Positions 40,593-50,138 are shown, numbered from the stretch's first letter. The stretch: 64,000 nt of DNA from an uncultured Bacteroidota bacterium (GCA_902622595.1 CACNQM010000002.1:62001-126000); one strand, 5' to 3'. Numbers and translations are program-made. The notes: generated by a model from the sequence alone, not told the origin.

Positions 40593-41258
40593 TTAATGCA
40601 TTATATTATGAAAAACTGCAATAAAAATAAACCCAAAAGGAATAAGAATAGAAAAAATAAATGTAAGTGATTTAATAGGTTTGTAATATTTAGAATCAAC
40701 ACCAATAGTTTTAAATGATGAACTGAAACCATGTAAGAGATGAAGAGCTAAAAAGATAAATGAAACAGAATAAATTGAGGTCCTAATTGGACTTTCAAAT
40801 TTATGAATTAACTCTTCATAGTATCTGTTTGGATCTTCCGGTCTGAACTCAATATATTTATAATTCATCTCTGGAACCCAAAAATCATAAAAATGAAGAA
40901 TTAAAAATAAGAGTACTACACCACCAGTGAAAATCATATTTCTGGAGATCCAAGGAGCATTATCGCCACCAGCATATCTTGAATAATTAGCACCTCTAGA
41001 TTTTCTATTTATAATTTCTAAATAAAAGCCCATTACAAAATGAAAAATTACACCAAATATTAATATTGGTTGTAATATAAATTGGACAACAGGGTTATTT
41101 CCCATAAAATGGGATAAGAAATTAAATATTTCTTCACTAAAAACTGAAGTAATATTGATTAGAAAATGCTGAGTTAAAAAAACTACAAGAAAGATACCTG
41201 ATAAAGCCATTAATAGCTTCTTTCCAATAGAAGATTTAAATATAGAAATCAAAGACAT
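40593..41258 (-). CDS. sdhC: Succinate dehydrogenase cytochrome b subunit
   Basis: 221 residues, five membrane helices. The pattern SSIGKKLLMALSGIFLVVFLTQHFLINI, with heme-ligand His in the early helices and FHFVMGFYLEI and LHLLHGFSSSF later, is typical of the single-chain cytochrome b558 of SdhABC. It is first in the sdhC-sdhA-peptidase-sdhB unit. Confidence 0.95.
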   Translation of the reverse strand: MSLISIFKSSIGKKLLMALSGIFLVVFLTQHFLINITSVFSEEIFNFLSHFMGNNPVVQFILQPILIFGVIFHFVMGFYLEIINRKSRGANYSRYAGGDNAPWISRNMIFTGGVVLLFLILHFYDFWVPEMNYKYIEFRPEDPNRYYEELIHKFESPIRTSIYSVSFIFLALHLLHGFSSSFKTIGVDSKYYKPIKSLTFIFSILIPFGFIFIAVFHNIMH

Positions 41259-41303
41259 AATAATTTTTCAGGGTGTAAAATTAAATCATAAAACTTAAAA
41301 TAA

Positions 41304-44129
41304 CTATTTTATTTTAAATTGATTTTCTATTGCAGTATTATCTGTTTTTATAGAGATGGAATAAACACCTTTCTGCAAATAATGTTCTCCATTTTGAGAT
41401 TTATCGATTAAATCTATATTTGAATCATCTAATATTGTCAGGTCATAATCAATAAAATTATATCCCTTGTCAAGTGAAATTGATTTTGAAAATAAAACGT
41501 CTTTATTATTGTTAATAATCTCAAAAGACACATTATGACTTGATTTAGAGAAAATTGAAAACTTCAGACTTGGTGTAAAATAATTTTTATCTGTACTCCT
41601 CTTTGTGCCCCATCTCTCAGAAAACCTAACATCCTTAATATCAAAAATCTTAATTTCAGCTTTCTGATTAGCAATATCATGATTCTGAATTATAGCTATA
41701 TCAGCTAGATATATTGATCTACCGTGTGTTCCAACTAATAGGTGCTGTTCCTCTTCTTGTATAACTAAATCATGGACTGCTGCAGATGTAAGACCTTTAT
41801 TAAACGGCTCCCAAGTTTTTCCTTGATCTAATGAAATATATACCCCATGATCATTTCCAACGTATAGAATATCTTCGTTAACGTTATCTTCTATCACAAC
41901 ATTGATAGGTGAGTCTGGTAGGTTAGAACTAATTGATTCCCAAGTCTTACCATAATTCTTACTTTGAAAAAGATAAGGAGAAAAGTTATCCCATCTATAT
42001 CCATCAAGAGATAAATAAACAACTTTTTCATCATGATTTGAAGCATAAACATTACTTACCCAAAGTTCCTTTGGAAGATTTCCTGAGATATTCTTCCATG
42101 TTTTCCCACTATTTTTTGATACATACACATGGCCATCGTCACTTCCAGTATAAAGGACTCCCTCTTTAACTGGTGATTCAGAAATCGTTGTAATTGTTCC
42201 ATAGGGGACATTCCCTTTTTTCCCACCATTAGTTAAGTCTTCAGAAATAGTCTGCCAGTCATCTCCTTGATTAGTGGATTTATGTAAAAAATTTGATCCA
42301 AGGTATAGAACATCCTGATTATGAGGTGAGAGAAGAATAGGTGTTTGCCAATTAAATCTAAAAGGAGAATTACCAAGTTCATGAATTGGTTTAATAGATT
42401 TTCTCCTCCCAGTGTCTAAATCTAAACGAGCATAAAAACCAAACTGAGATCCAGTAAAGACAATATTTGGGTTTCTATTATCAATTTGAACTTCCATTCC
42501 ATCTCCTCCAAGAATCCCCTTCCATGGGTATTGACCTGTCATATTCCATCTTTTATTCTCTAATGAATTATGTGGTCCCATCCAAACTCCATTATCTTGG
42601 AGTCCACCATAAACATTATATGGTGTTTGATTATCTACATTAATAGCATAAAACTGGCCAACTTCAGTAGAGTTATTTTTTATCCAGTTTTTTCCATCAT
42701 CGTAAGTTATATTAACCCCTCCATCATTTCCATTTATCAGGTGCCCAGGTTTATCAGGATTTATCCATAAGTCATGATGATCAGCATGAACATTTTCCTT
42801 GCCTATCCTATAAAAAGTTTTTCCGCCATCATCTGATGTCAAAATTGGAACGCCATAAGTATATATCTTTTGACTATTACTTGGATCTACATGGATTTTT
42901 CCAAAATAATATCCATATGTATTATATACTCCATCTAAAAATGAGTTATGTGTTTTAGCCCAAGTTTTTCCACCATTTTCACTTTTATATACCTCTGCTC
43001 CAATTATTGGAGTATCGAATAACTCTGAGTTTGCATTTACTAAATATTTGTATAAATCATCAGGTTGAAGTTTACCATCATTCATATCTTTTTTAATTGC
43101 CTCAGCTTTGTACTTAGATGGAAACCTGTTAGATCTTAAAAAAGCTTTAAGATCACTAACACTTAATTTATTAAAATTTTCAAGTGACATTCCTATAAAT
43201 GACTCTTTTGTTAAACCTTGATCTAATTTTTTTTCAGTGGTTTCTCTAAAGTTCTGATTATCGACAACTGCATAAACTATGTCTTTATCAAAAACTGCTA
43301 TTCCAATCCTTCCTACTCCAGCTCCTGTTGGGAAGCCAGATTCGTCATTAGACATTAAGCTCCAATTAGCTCCTCCATCAATACTTTTATATATTCCTGA
43401 ACCATGCCCATCCTCGTCAAAGTTCCAAGACTTTCTATCTTTTTCCCAAGATGTTGCATACATTATGTTAAAATCTCCTGGTGTTTCAGACATATCGATA
43501 ATTCCACTAACATCATTTATATATAATTTCCTATTCCAATTTTTTCCACCATCTTTTGTTACATATACACCTCTATTTTCATTCTTTGAGTATAAGTGTC
43601 CAGTAACCCCAATTACCAAATGATTAGAATTTTCGGGATTTATTAGAATTTTTCCAATATGATGACTATCATGCAAACCAACATTTTTCCAGTTTGAGCC
43701 ATCAGCATTTGTCTTTAAGATTCCAATCCCAGAGTATGAAGATCTTGAAGAATTATTTTCTCCTGTTCCAACCCATAATATACCATTATTCCAATCCATT
43801 GCTATTTCACCAATATTTTGAGTTGGCCAATCATCAGATATAGAATTAAATGATGTTCCATTATTATCTGTGTACCAAACTCCCCCAGAAGCATATGCAA
43901 CATAGAATTTTGTTGGATCTTCAGGATTGACCTCGAGTGCAACAACTCTTCCACTCATTATTGTAGGACCTATATTTTTAAATTCAATGTTTTTAACCCT
44001 AGATGATTTTACTAAGATCTCTTTATTCTCATATGCTTCAATAATACTTCCAGCATCCGTTGGATTTGGTTGAGAAAACACTAAAAAAGAGCTAATTAAA
44101 CTTAGTGAAATTGATAAAAGCTGTCTCAT
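41304..44129 (-). CDS. Exported VPS10/sortilin-like Asp-box beta-propeller protein
   Basis: 941 residues with a signal peptide (about 1-19). At least eight Asp-box motifs of the S-x-D-x-G-x-T-W type are visible, for example SENGGKTWAKT, SDDGGKTFYRI, SKNSGKTWKNI, SKNYGKTWESI and SLDQGKTWEPF, giving a probable double propeller as in sortilin/BNR proteins. A beta-rich C-terminal domain (about 830-941) follows. Such proteins are common in marine Flavobacteriia and their substrates are unknown. It is convergently spaced from sdhC by 45 bases on the same strand. Confidence 0.88.
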   Translation of the reverse strand: MRQLLSISLSLISSFLVFSQPNPTDAGSIIEAYENKEILVKSSRVKNIEFKNIGPTIMSGRVVALEVNPEDPTKFYVAYASGGVWYTDNNGTSFNSISDDWPTQNIGEIAMDWNNGILWVGTGENNSSRSSYSGIGILKTNADGSNWKNVGLHDSHHIGKILINPENSNHLVIGVTGHLYSKNENRGVYVTKDGGKNWNRKLYINDVSGIIDMSETPGDFNIMYATSWEKDRKSWNFDEDGHGSGIYKSIDGGANWSLMSNDESGFPTGAGVGRIGIAVFDKDIVYAVVDNQNFRETTEKKLDQGLTKESFIGMSLENFNKLSVSDLKAFLRSNRFPSKYKAEAIKKDMNDGKLQPDDLYKYLVNANSELFDTPIIGAEVYKSENGGKTWAKTHNSFLDGVYNTYGYYFGKIHVDPSNSQKIYTYGVPILTSDDGGKTFYRIGKENVHADHHDLWINPDKPGHLINGNDGGVNITYDDGKNWIKNNSTEVGQFYAINVDNQTPYNVYGGLQDNGVWMGPHNSLENKRWNMTGQYPWKGILGGDGMEVQIDNRNPNIVFTGSQFGFYARLDLDTGRRKSIKPIHELGNSPFRFNWQTPILLSPHNQDVLYLGSNFLHKSTNQGDDWQTISEDLTNGGKKGNVPYGTITTISESPVKEGVLYTGSDDGHVYVSKNSGKTWKNISGNLPKELWVSNVYASNHDEKVVYLSLDGYRWDNFSPYLFQSKNYGKTWESISSNLPDSPINVVIEDNVNEDILYVGNDHGVYISLDQGKTWEPFNKGLTSAAVHDLVIQEEEQHLLVGTHGRSIYLADIAIIQNHDIANQKAEIKIFDIKDVRFSERWGTKRSTDKNYFTPSLKFSIFSKSSHNVSFEIINNNKDVLFSKSISLDKGYNFIDYDLTILDDSNIDLIDKSQNGEHYLQKGVYSISIKTDNTAIENQFKIK

Positions 44130-44193
44130 ATTATTTAATTTTACCTTTAATTTAAAAACATTAAATTAAATAAGGGTAATTGATAAAGATAAA

Positions 44194-45483
44194 ATGAGAT
44201 ATATTCCACTAAGTAATTCAGTATATAACAGGAACAGAAGAAATTTCATGGATGAAATGAAGGGTAACTCTCTAGCTGTCTTCAACTCTAATGATATATA
44301 TCCAGTAAGTGCAGACTCTGAATTACCTTTTGAACAACATAGAGATATTTTTCATCTCACTGGTATTGATCAAGAAGAAACCATTTTAATACTATATCCT
44401 GCATCAAAAAATCATAAAACAAGAGAAATACTTTTTATAAGAAAATCTGATAATCATACTAAGGTTTGGGAAGGTGAGAAACTTAGTAAAAAACAAGCAA
44501 ATGAATTATCTGGTATTAATAACATATGTTATATAGAAGACTTTAAAGATGTCCTCAGCTCAATTGCAACTGAAGTTGATACTTTTTATATCAATAAAAA
44601 TGAACATTACAGGGCAAACTCCCCTGTTGAAACAAGAGAAGATAGATTTATTTCATGGCTTTTAAAAAAATATCCTGCTCACAATGTTGCAAAAAGTAAT
44701 CCTATACTTCAAAGACAAAGATCTATAAAACATCCTTATGAAATTGATCAAATAAAAAGAGCATGTGAAATAACAGAGAAGGGTTTTAATAGAGTATTAA
44801 AGTTCATTAAACCAAATATTTGGGAATATGAAATTGAAGCAGAGTTTATCCATGAATTTATTAATAATTCATCAAAAGGATTTGCATATTCTCCAATCAT
44901 TGCTAGTGGTAATGATAATAATGTACTTCACTACATTAAAAATAACAAGCAATGTAAGAGTGGAGAATTAATATTGATGGATGTTGGAGCAGAATATGGA
45001 AATTATTCAAGTGATATGACAAGGACTGTCCCTGTTTCAGGAAAGTTTTCAAAAAGACAAAAGCAGGTATACAATGCTGTTTTAAGAGTTAAGAACGAAG
45101 CAACTAAATTGTTAACTGTCGGCAACAATTGGAAATTATTTCATGAGCAAGTAGGTGAAATTATGACAAAGGAATTACTTGATATTGGGCTTATTGATAA
45201 AAATGATATAAAAAATCAGACTAAGAAGAATCCAGCCTATAAAAAATATTTTATGCATGGTACATCTCATCATCTTGGACTTGATACTCATGATTATGGA
45301 CTACTTGAAGATCCATTTCAAGAGAATATGGTATTTACTGTTGAACCTGGAATATATGTTCCAGATGAAGGCTTTGGTGTAAGGCTTGAGGATGATGTAG
45401 TAATCCAGAGTAAAGGAGATCCAATTAACTTAATGGAAAATATTCCTATAGAGACTGGTCACATTGAAGAACTTATGAACTAG
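44194..45483 (+). CDS. pepP: Xaa-Pro aminopeptidase (M24B, aminopeptidase P)
   Basis: 429 residues. An N-terminal creatinase-like AMP_N domain (about 1-150) is followed by a pita-bread metallopeptidase domain. Metal ligands lie in LMDVGAEYGNYSSDMTRTVP (two Asp), HGTSHHLGLDTHD (His), FTVEPGIYVP (Glu) and GVRLEDDV (Glu). There is no signal peptide, so it is cytoplasmic. It removes N-terminal residues next to proline. It ends 4 bases inside the convergent SCO1 gene. Confidence 0.93.
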   Translation: MRYIPLSNSVYNRNRRNFMDEMKGNSLAVFNSNDIYPVSADSELPFEQHRDIFHLTGIDQEETILILYPASKNHKTREILFIRKSDNHTKVWEGEKLSKKQANELSGINNICYIEDFKDVLSSIATEVDTFYINKNEHYRANSPVETREDRFISWLLKKYPAHNVAKSNPILQRQRSIKHPYEIDQIKRACEITEKGFNRVLKFIKPNIWEYEIEAEFIHEFINNSSKGFAYSPIIASGNDNNVLHYIKNNKQCKSGELILMDVGAEYGNYSSDMTRTVPVSGKFSKRQKQVYNAVLRVKNEATKLLTVGNNWKLFHEQVGEIMTKELLDIGLIDKNDIKNQTKKNPAYKKYFMHGTSHHLGLDTHDYGLLEDPFQENMVFTVEPGIYVPDEGFGVRLEDDVVIQSKGDPINLMENIPIETGHIEELMN

Positions 45484-46145
45484 TTAGATTCTTCTTTTTT
45501 TAGAATTTTTATATCATTTATTAGATCATCCATCACATCAACATCCGTTCCATCATAAAAGCCTCTAATTCTTCTCTTTGAGTCTACCAGTACAAAATTC
45601 TCGGTGTGAATCATATCATATTTGACAGGACTCTCAATATCTTCAGCAACCAAATATGATTTTCTGGCTAAATCATAAATTTGCTTTTTATCTCCTGTAA
45701 CCATATTCCATTTGGAGTCTATAACTCCTTGTTCTTGTGAATATTCTTTTAAAATAGGAACTGAATCAATTTCGGGGGTAACAGTATGAGATAAAAGCAG
45801 AATATCATCATCATTAAAGAACTCATCTTGAAGAATGATCATATTTTCTTTCATAATTGGACAAATACCTGGACATGTTGTGAAAAAAAAGTCTGCTATG
45901 TATATTTTACCATCATAAGTTTCATTAGTAATAATCTCATTATTTTGATTTACTAATGAAAAGTCATCGATTTTATGGAACCTTTTAATATGCTGAATGG
46001 TACTATCAACTAATTGAAACTTGACCATATTAGGTTGATATATAGGTAATTTTTTTTCAGGAGTTAATACATTGTAAAACATAATTATAGCTGACAATGA
46101 TATTATCAGCATTATAGAAGCAAAAAGACCATACCTTTTTAACAT
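45480..46145 (-). CDS. SCO1/SenC family copper chaperone
   Basis: A membrane-anchored thioredoxin-fold protein. From ATG 46145 it has one N-terminal helix (about 5-24), the copper motif TTCPGICP with Cys91 and Cys95, LLSHTVTPEID and the ligand-type His in HTENFVLVD. SCO proteins deliver copper to cytochrome c oxidase. An in-frame TTG at 46169 would add 8 residues, but the -7 element at 46167-46174 places transcription start after it, so I prefer ATG 46145. Confidence 0.92.
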   Translation of the reverse strand: MLKRYGLFASIMLIISLSAIIMFYNVLTPEKKLPIYQPNMVKFQLVDSTIQHIKRFHKIDDFSLVNQNNEIITNETYDGKIYIADFFFTTCPGICPIMKENMIILQDEFFNDDDILLLSHTVTPEIDSVPILKEYSQEQGVIDSKWNMVTGDKKQIYDLARKSYLVAEDIESPVKYDMIHTENFVLVDSKRRIRGFYDGTDVDVMDDLINDIKILKKEESN

Positions 46146-46166
46146 ATATTTTTTATTTGGGGATAA

Positions 46167-46174
46167 CAAAGATA
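46167..46174 (-). promoter_or_regulatory. Candidate -7 element for the SCO1 gene (TATCTTTG)
   Basis: TAnnTTTG on the minus strand. Transcription would start near 46161, giving a leader of about 16 bases before ATG 46145. Confidence 0.45.
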
Positions 46175-46196
46175 ATTCAAGGAATTAAAAAAATAT

Positions 46197-46204
46197 TAAA
46201 TTTG
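46197..46204 (+). promoter_or_regulatory. Candidate -7 element for rseP (TAAATTTG)
   Basis: TAnnTTTG on the plus strand, 19 bases before the rseP ATG, back-to-back with the SCO1 promoter in a 78-base divergent region. Confidence 0.45.
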
Positions 46205-46223
46205 CAGTTCAAAAATTAAAAAT

Positions 46224-47546
46224 ATGTTTTCACCAGAATTTTTTATTAAAGCAGGCCAGTTATTATTATCGTTATCAATATTGATTGCACTGCATGAACT
46301 TGGTCACTTTATTCCTGCAAGAATATTTGGATGTAGAGTTGAAAAATTTTATCTATTCTTCGATGTAAAATATTCTTTATTTAAAAAGAAAATTGGTGAA
46401 ACAGTTTACGGAATTGGTTGGTTGCCACTTGGAGGTTATGTTAAGATCTCCGGTATGATTGATGAAAGCTTTGATAAAGAACAAATGCAAAAACCACCTA
46501 AACCATGGGAATTTCGTTCAAAACCAGCTTGGCAAAGACTAATAATTATGCTCGGTGGAGTAACAGTTAATTTACTGCTTGGTTTTCTTATTTATATGAT
46601 GGTTCTTTTTGTTTGGGGGAAAGAAACACTTCCACAAGAGAATATTCCACTTGGTTTAGAACCATCTGCCTTTATTCAGAAAATCGGATTTGATAAAGGT
46701 GACAAAATAATTGATGTTGATGGTGAAGAATTAGACTTTGTTTTAGATATAAACAAAATGTTACTACTAAGACCCGTTGATAAAGTAAAAGTTGAAAAGA
46801 TTGATGGGTCTATATCTGAAATTAATATTCCAGATAATATTGGCAACGACATATTCCAAAGCGGACAAATAAATAGTTTTACTCCAATTTTTAGCGCTAC
46901 TATTGATTCTGTTTTTAATGACTCTCCTGCAATATATGCTGGTATGCAATCTGGAGATGTTATTGTATCCGTAAATGGACAAAGTATATATGATTGGGGA
47001 GATTTCTCAAATTGGATGACTGATAACACTGATAATTTAATAAATGTTGAAGTTGAAAGAGGAAGCTCAATATATAAATTAAATATTGATAGGAATGACG
47101 ATGGATCAATTGGAGTTTTGAGAAGAAATGAAATTAAGACAATAAATAAAAAACTTGGTTTATTTGAAAGTATTGCTCAAGGTTTCAATTACGGTTATTG
47201 GACATTATACGAGTATGTAGCTGGATTTTCATTTGTTTTCACAAAAAAAGGAGCATCACAACTAGGAGGCTTTGGTACTATTGGTAATATTTTTCCTGCA
47301 AAATGGGACTGGAAAGGCTTCTGGTTATCAACTGCTCTTATTTCAATTATCCTGGCTTTTATGAATGTATTACCAATCCCTGCATTAGATGGTGGACATG
47401 TTATGTTTCTTTTATATGAAATGGTTTCTGGAAGAAAACCCAGCGATAGATTTATGGAAATTTCAACTATGATAGGATTTTTTATCTTAATCGCAATTGT
47501 TCTATATGCTAATGGAAATGATATAGTCAGAGCATTTGCAAATTAA
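46224..47546 (+). CDS. rseP: RseP-type site-2 zinc metalloprotease
   Basis: 440 residues. HELGHF (His24, Glu25, His28) is the zinc site in the first membrane helix, and the third ligand Asp is in VLPIPALDGGHV (about 390). PDZ-type segments occupy about 145-310. The protease cuts membrane-embedded anti-sigma factors or signal-peptide remnants. It is followed by a bidirectional terminator. Confidence 0.95.
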   Translation: MFSPEFFIKAGQLLLSLSILIALHELGHFIPARIFGCRVEKFYLFFDVKYSLFKKKIGETVYGIGWLPLGGYVKISGMIDESFDKEQMQKPPKPWEFRSKPAWQRLIIMLGGVTVNLLLGFLIYMMVLFVWGKETLPQENIPLGLEPSAFIQKIGFDKGDKIIDVDGEELDFVLDINKMLLLRPVDKVKVEKIDGSISEINIPDNIGNDIFQSGQINSFTPIFSATIDSVFNDSPAIYAGMQSGDVIVSVNGQSIYDWGDFSNWMTDNTDNLINVEVERGSSIYKLNIDRNDDGSIGVLRRNEIKTINKKLGLFESIAQGFNYGYWTLYEYVAGFSFVFTKKGASQLGGFGTIGNIFPAKWDWKGFWLSTALISIILAFMNVLPIPALDGGHVMFLLYEMVSGRKPSDRFMEISTMIGFFILIAIVLYANGNDIVRAFAN

Positions 47547-47548
47547 AA

Positions 47549-47574
47549 AAGGCTAGATTAAAAAACCTAGCCTT
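47549..47574. terminator. Bidirectional terminator between rseP and the TonB receptor
   Basis: AAGGCTAG and CTAGCCTT form a perfect 8-base stem around a 10-base A-rich loop, with A-rich and T-rich flanks. It sits between convergent genes ending at 47546 and 47602. Confidence 0.8.
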
Positions 47575-47601
47575 GTTTAAGTTCCTAATATTTAATTAAT
47601 A

Positions 47602-49524
47602 TTAAAAATTATATTTCAATCCAATTGAAATGTTTCTTCCCAATTCATGGATTCCAGCTTCTTTTAGTCTAGATAAGTGATCAAAGTATTCTTTATCAAA
47701 TACATTGTCTATACTCCAAAAAATATTTAAATCATTCCCTAAAAGTGAAGTCATCCAATTTCCAGAAAGATTTAAAAGTGAATAACCATCAGTTTCTTCT
47801 TCAAACTGTGAAATTCTAGTTTGTTTAGCCTTAGCCACAAAGTCAATTTCTAAAGAGTAATTTTCTGAAAAGTCTAAGTCAAAGACCTGCTTAAAGGTTA
47901 AAGGAGCAATAAAAGGTAAAGGGATACCATCGGCAGATTTTCCATTGATATATTCAAAAGAGGTATTAAAAGATAACCATTCAATAGCAGTTTGTTTTGA
48001 GTAAATAATCTCTGAACCCCATAAAGTTGCATTTTGCTGCAAAAAATTGTACAACTTATATCCATCCACTTGCTCATTAGAAGGAGCGATATATATATAA
48101 TTAGATATATCGTTATAGAATACATCGAAAGCTAGAGATGAATCTTCATTCATCATGTCTAGTGAAATCTCACTTTGAAAACTTGTCTCAGCCTCAAGAT
48201 TAGGATTTCCTTTTTCATATCTAAAAGTTCCTTCATGAATTCCATCAGCAAATAATTCAATAAGGTTTGGTGCTCTGTATCCAGATCCAAGGTTTAATCT
48301 AATTGAAGAGTTATTATAGTCTTTCTTCAATCCAATTGATCCATTAAAGTTTGAAAAATCAGCAGAACCCCTTTCAGATATTATTGATCTTGAATCATAT
48401 CTCATACCAATTAATGCTGAACCATTTTCCAAAGAGATTTGAGCCAATCCATAAACTCCAAAGTCATTCATATCAGCATCAGGAATTAATTGTTCAAGGC
48501 CAAAGTTTTTATTTTCTTGTGAAAGTATGTTGGTTCCTAATATCATGTTAAAATTATCTGACTGTGGCATGGTTAAATTAGCATCAATTGTATTTGTTGT
48601 TAATTCCATATCAAGTTCTGCTGTACTACCACCAAGACCTGAAAATTCTTTTCTCTCATTAAATTGTCTACCATAAGTTGCTTCTAGTTCATGATTGTTT
48701 CCAAGATCAATACTATTTTTCCAAGTTAACATTGTATGAGATAACTCTTGATAACTGCCTTTTTGACCTTCCTCAATTTCTGGATCAGGAATACCAAGCT
48801 CTATAGTATTCTTTGATATTCTAAGATCAGAAAAAAAGTTTTCAGATTGATACTTTAAACCAGTTTGAATGTCGTTTTCTTTAAACCAAGTGTTCTCAAC
48901 TTCACCTTGTGGAGTTGAAAAATTTTGATTATCAGTCATATTCCCTCTTAGTATATATGAGAAATTACCAGAACTTCCCTTCACTCCAATATTATTGGTT
49001 ATACCGCTGTAATTAGAATTATAAATCCCCATATAATCAACAGAGAAATCTCTAGAGTATCTTTCTGGCTCTGTATAAAGAACTCCACCCATAGCATCAC
49101 TTCCATAGAGTACATATGCTGGACCTTTGATTAACTCAACAGAACTTATTCCAGAAGTTGATATACCTACTCCATGCTCATCTCCCCATTGATGATTCTC
49201 TAACCTTACACCTTGAGAATAAATTATTACTCTACTTGCACTTAGCCCTCTTATAGATGGTTTTGCAATACCTGGCCCTGTGGTAATTAAACTAATTCCA
49301 GGAAGTTTAGATAAAGATTTACCTATATATGATTTTAATATTGGGTTAATACTGTTTAAGTTGATTTTATTTACTTTGATTACGGACTTTCCACGATCTT
49401 GATTGAAAGGCAGTGATAAAACAATTTCATCCAGTTCTACTTGGCTGCTACTAACCTGTGAAAAAGAAGAGTGAGATATAAATAGCACCATCAAAAGTGT
49501 AATTAATATTTTTTTTGTTTTCAT
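47602..49524 (-). CDS. TonB-dependent receptor, metal/siderophore type
   Basis: 640 residues with a signal peptide (about 1-22). A TonB-box-like segment (LDEIVLSLPF) precedes a plug with PSIRGLSASRVIIYSQGVRLENHQWG and VELIKGPAYVLYGSDAMGG, the form seen in vitamin B12, heme, zinc and copper receptors. The barrel ends in NISIGLKYNF. An iron-box-like palindrome lies 88 bases upstream, and a His-rich exported protein is encoded just before it. The ligand is most likely a metal complex (inference). Confidence 0.92.
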   Translation of the reverse strand: MKTKKILITLLMVLFISHSSFSQVSSSQVELDEIVLSLPFNQDRGKSVIKVNKINLNSINPILKSYIGKSLSKLPGISLITTGPGIAKPSIRGLSASRVIIYSQGVRLENHQWGDEHGVGISTSGISSVELIKGPAYVLYGSDAMGGVLYTEPERYSRDFSVDYMGIYNSNYSGITNNIGVKGSSGNFSYILRGNMTDNQNFSTPQGEVENTWFKENDIQTGLKYQSENFFSDLRISKNTIELGIPDPEIEEGQKGSYQELSHTMLTWKNSIDLGNNHELEATYGRQFNERKEFSGLGGSTAELDMELTTNTIDANLTMPQSDNFNMILGTNILSQENKNFGLEQLIPDADMNDFGVYGLAQISLENGSALIGMRYDSRSIISERGSADFSNFNGSIGLKKDYNNSSIRLNLGSGYRAPNLIELFADGIHEGTFRYEKGNPNLEAETSFQSEISLDMMNEDSSLAFDVFYNDISNYIYIAPSNEQVDGYKLYNFLQQNATLWGSEIIYSKQTAIEWLSFNTSFEYINGKSADGIPLPFIAPLTFKQVFDLDFSENYSLEIDFVAKAKQTRISQFEEETDGYSLLNLSGNWMTSLLGNDLNIFWSIDNVFDKEYFDHLSRLKEAGIHELGRNISIGLKYNF

Positions 49525-49611
49525 TTTTATTTTAAGAATTTAATTTTTTGATTATAGATTAATTATACCCTCTAATAAAAGATGGTATAATATTTATTTT
49601 ACAATATTAAA

Positions 49612-49628
49612 CTTAGTCTTAGACTAAA
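49612..49628. promoter_or_regulatory. Iron-box-like palindrome 4 (CTTAG-N7-CTAAA)
   Basis: CTTAGTCTTAGACTAAA has the same 17-bp frame as the three operators at 14.6-14.7 kb. It lies between the His-rich gene and the receptor at 47602, in the receptor's promoter region. Confidence 0.55.
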
Positions 49629-49658
49629 TCTCAGTTTAATATTCTAAATTGATAAAAG

Positions 49659-49967
49659 TTAAATCTTTACTGGCGGGCCTCTATAATGTATAAAATTATA
49701 ATCGGTATTAAGTTTTAATACTTTATAACTATTTAAATGAAGTCTTGGCTTTTGAAATGAGATTGATTCATACAAATTATTTAAGAAAAAGTCTATATCA
49801 TCATCTAGGTTAGAAAATAAAGTTATCTGACAGTGAAATTCACTATTATGAATACTTGATTTTTCTTCAGTGTGAATATCATGATGATCATATATAGCAT
49901 GAAAAGTTTCGACTACTGTTGGAAACAACAAAGAAATCAACAGAACGTAACTAAAATAATTTCTCAC
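49659..49967 (-). CDS. Small His-rich exported protein upstream of a metal receptor
   Basis: 102 residues. A signal peptide (about 1-20) is followed by a His-rich stretch (FHAIYDHHDIHTEE, then H..FHC) and a conserved-looking ending HYRGPPVKI. I recall similar small proteins upstream of metal-type TonB receptors in Flavobacteriia; no function is established. The His/Cys cluster suggests periplasmic metal binding (inference). Confidence 0.7.
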   Translation of the reverse strand: MRNYFSYVLLISLLFPTVVETFHAIYDHHDIHTEEKSSIHNSEFHCQITLFSNLDDDIDFFLNNLYESISFQKPRLHLNSYKVLKLNTDYNFIHYRGPPVKI

Positions 49968-50017
49968 TTCGATTTCAAATATAGGAATAAGATTGAATTT
50001 AAATGTAAAAAAAAAAT

Positions 50018-50025
50018 TATATTTG
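50018..50025 (+). promoter_or_regulatory. tRNA-Asn promoter -7 element (TATATTTG)
   Basis: TATATTTG ends 8 bases before the mature tRNA 5' end. A TTG at 49993-49995, 22 bases upstream of it, is a possible -33 element. This fits the Bacteroidota promoter form. Confidence 0.55.
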
Positions 50026-50033
50026 CCGACTAT

Positions 50034-50107
50034 TCCTCCTTAGCTCAGTTGGTTAGAGCATCTGACTGTTAATCAGAGGGTCCTTGGTTCGAGTCCAAGA
50101 GGGGGAG
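50034..50107 (+). tRNA. tRNA-Asn (anticodon GUU)
   Basis: A 74-nt cloverleaf. The acceptor TCCTCCT pairs with AGGGGGA (50100-50106), discriminator G at 50107. D arm with AGCTCAGTTGGTTAGAGC, anticodon stem TCTGA/TCAGA around CTGTTAA with GTT at the anticodon, T arm CTTGG-TTCGAGT-CCAAG. The CCA end is not encoded. Confidence 0.97.
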
Positions 50108-50138
50108 CATGCTAACCGTTTAATTACACAAATTTTAT

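Noticed and set aside
41605-41611. GTGCCCC, resembling the G-rich repeat core on the minus strand
   Set aside because: It is a single copy inside the coding region of the Asp-box protein, where it simply encodes ordinary residues.
46146-46169. TTG start for the SCO1 gene
   Set aside because: The -7 element at 46167-46174 implies transcription begins after this codon; ATG 46145 gives a normal membrane-anchor start.
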